Shown here: one piece after another, positions 4,827 through 5,650 of the stretch | How positions within the stretch are numbered: the first letter of the stretch is position 1 | Layout: each line of letters opens with the position of its first letter | DNA from: Fimbriimonadales bacterium | GTDB lineage: Bacteria > Armatimonadota > Fimbriimonadia > Fimbriimonadales > GBS-DC | DNA length: 5,650 bases | Assembly: GCA_025060055.1 (NCBI GenBank) | Contig: JANXCK010000155.1 | Coordinates: 1 to 5,650 of the forward strand | Reading direction: 5' to 3' | The notes under the pieces: model-generated | Seen by the model: the letters and a program-made list of their open reading frames with translations, nothing else | The model's database searches: none | What the model was told of the DNA's origin: nothing | Translations under genes and position numbers: made by a program

Positions 4827-5650
4827 ATGGAGAGCCTGCCGCGAACCTATGTGCCCGGCACGAACGCGCTCCTGTTAGACGGCAAAGCCGTTGCGCAGCA
4901 GATTCGCGCCCGTGTGAAGGCGCATGTGGCGACGCTACGCGAGCGCAATATCGTCCCGTGCCTTGCCGTGATGTTGGTCGGCAATGATCCCGCTTCGCAC
5001 ACCTATGTGCGCACCAAAGCGAAGGCGTGCGAGTCGGTGGGCATCCGCTCAGTGGTGCGCCATTACCCTGCGAGCGTCTCGCAAGCCGAGCTGGAGGCGC
5101 ACATCGACGCGTGGAACGCTGACCCGCAGGTGCATGGGGTGCTGATTCAGCATCCTGTGCCGCCACCCCTGAACGAAGCCGCGCTACTGCGCCGTTTAGA
5201 CCCACGCAAGGACGTCGATGGCATCACGCCCGCCTCGCTCGGCGCGCTGGTCGCAGGTGAGCGCGGGTTTGGCGCGTGTACCCCGCTGGGCATCCTCACG
5301 CTACTGGATGCGTATCAGATTCCGATTGAGGGCAAGCACGCGGTGGTCGTTGGGCGCAGTGTAATCTTAGGCAAGCCGATGGCGTTGATGCTCCTGAACC
5401 GCAGCGCTACCGTGACGATTTGCCATTCGCGCACGCGCGACCTGTCCAGTTTCACGCGGCAGGCGGATATCCTCGTGGCGGCGGTGGGCAAGCCAGAGTT
5501 CATCACGGGCGAGATGCTCAAGCCGGGTGCGGTGGTGATTGACGCGGGCTACAATCGCGTGGCGGGGCGCGCGGGCGATGTGGGCGATGTGGCGTTCGAA
5601 TCGGCAGCGCGCATCGCTTCCGCGATTACGCCCGTGCCCGGCGGCGTCGG
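4827..5650 (+). CDS. folD: Bifunctional methylenetetrahydrofolate dehydrogenase/cyclohydrolase FolD (3' end cut off)
   Basis: FolD interconverts 5,10-methylene-, 5,10-methenyl- and 10-formyl-tetrahydrofolate in the cytoplasm, using NADP(H) and water. The window contains 274 codons with no stop; most FolD proteins are about 280-300 aa, so only the end is missing. Landmarks are LDGKAVAQQIR (17-27), SHTYVRTKAKACESVGI (57-73) with catalytic Y60 and K64, GVLIQHPVPPPLN (104-116) with Q108, KDVDGITP (128-135), ACTPLGILTLL (150-160), the Rossmann cofactor loop VVGRSVILGKPMA (174-186), TVTICHSRT (195-203), VIDAGYNR (237-244) and ITPVPGGV at the edge. The Y-K-Q spacing equals that of human MTHFD1 (52, 56, 100) as I recall it. 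QHPVP replaces the commoner QLPLP. About 14 residues precede the usual 'LDGK' opening. ATG 4827 is chosen because a perfect -10 box sits 8 nt upstream; there is no Shine-Dalgarno. Confidence 0.95.
   Translation, partial: MESLPRTYVPGTNALLLDGKAVAQQIRARVKAHVATLRERNIVPCLAVMLVGNDPASHTYVRTKAKACESVGIRSVVRHYPASVSQAELEAHIDAWNADPQVHGVLIQHPVPPPLNEAALLRRLDPRKDVDGITPASLGALVAGERGFGACTPLGILTLLDAYQIPIEGKHAVVVGRSVILGKPMALMLLNRSATVTICHSRTRDLSSFTRQADILVAAVGKPEFITGEMLKPGAVVIDAGYNRVAGRAGDVGDVAFESAARIASAITPVPGGV

Noticed and set aside
4376..4987. Plus-strand open frame of 203 codons running through the divergent promoter
   Set aside because: It crosses the MFS start, the promoter and the folD start in a frame different from folD and shows no domain; a shadow.

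Overview
This 5.65-kb window is a densely packed bacterial chromosomal segment. Sampled rows of the main body are roughly 58-73% GC, while positions 61-300 are about 51% by hand count. It suggests a pigmented bacterium with phosphatidylethanolamine membranes and some use of non-ATG starts (GTG, possibly TTG) and leaderless transcripts. The mixture of an archaeal-type phosphatidylserine decarboxylase, a CruF-type carotenoid hydratase and a cyanophycinase-like peptidase would fit Armatimonadota or another deep-branching phylum (Chloroflexota, Deinococcota). That placement is a guess: there is no rRNA or marker phylogeny here.

Layout. (1) Positions 1-311, minus strand: the end of a restriction-modification locus. 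The first 24 codons of a DNA methyltransferase run off the left edge. Just upstream lies a strikingly short (85 aa) protein that looks like only the N-terminus of an AlwI-family restriction endonuclease. (2) Positions 312-479: a leader/intergenic region with a weak -10-like box and two clean hairpins. (3) Positions 480-1307, plus strand: a CruF-family carotenoid 1',2'-hydratase. (4) Positions 1296-4786, minus strand: a four-gene operon read as MFS transporter, phosphatidylserine decarboxylase (psd), HAD phosphatase and S51 cyanophycinase-like peptidase. The junctions are a 5-nt gap, a 23-nt overlap and a 16-nt overlap. The last gene overlaps the end of cruF tail-to-tail by 12 nt. (5) Positions 4787-4826: a 40-bp divergent promoter carrying two perfect TATAAT boxes as arms of an inverted repeat. 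(6) Positions 4827-5650, plus strand: folD, cut by the right edge.

How the genes relate. folD (one-carbon folate metabolism) and the MFS-psd-HAD-S51 operon start from the same tiny promoter and appear to be leaderless. Because the two promoters occupy the same DNA, they should compete for RNA polymerase. The operon combines import/export, PE synthesis, a small-molecule phosphatase and an isopeptide-type hydrolase; no single pathway joining these is obvious. cruF stands alone with its own structured leader. The restriction-modification end has lower GC and an apparently decayed or miniaturised nuclease, consistent with horizontally acquired DNA. I see no RNA gene, CRISPR array, insertion sequence or replication origin.
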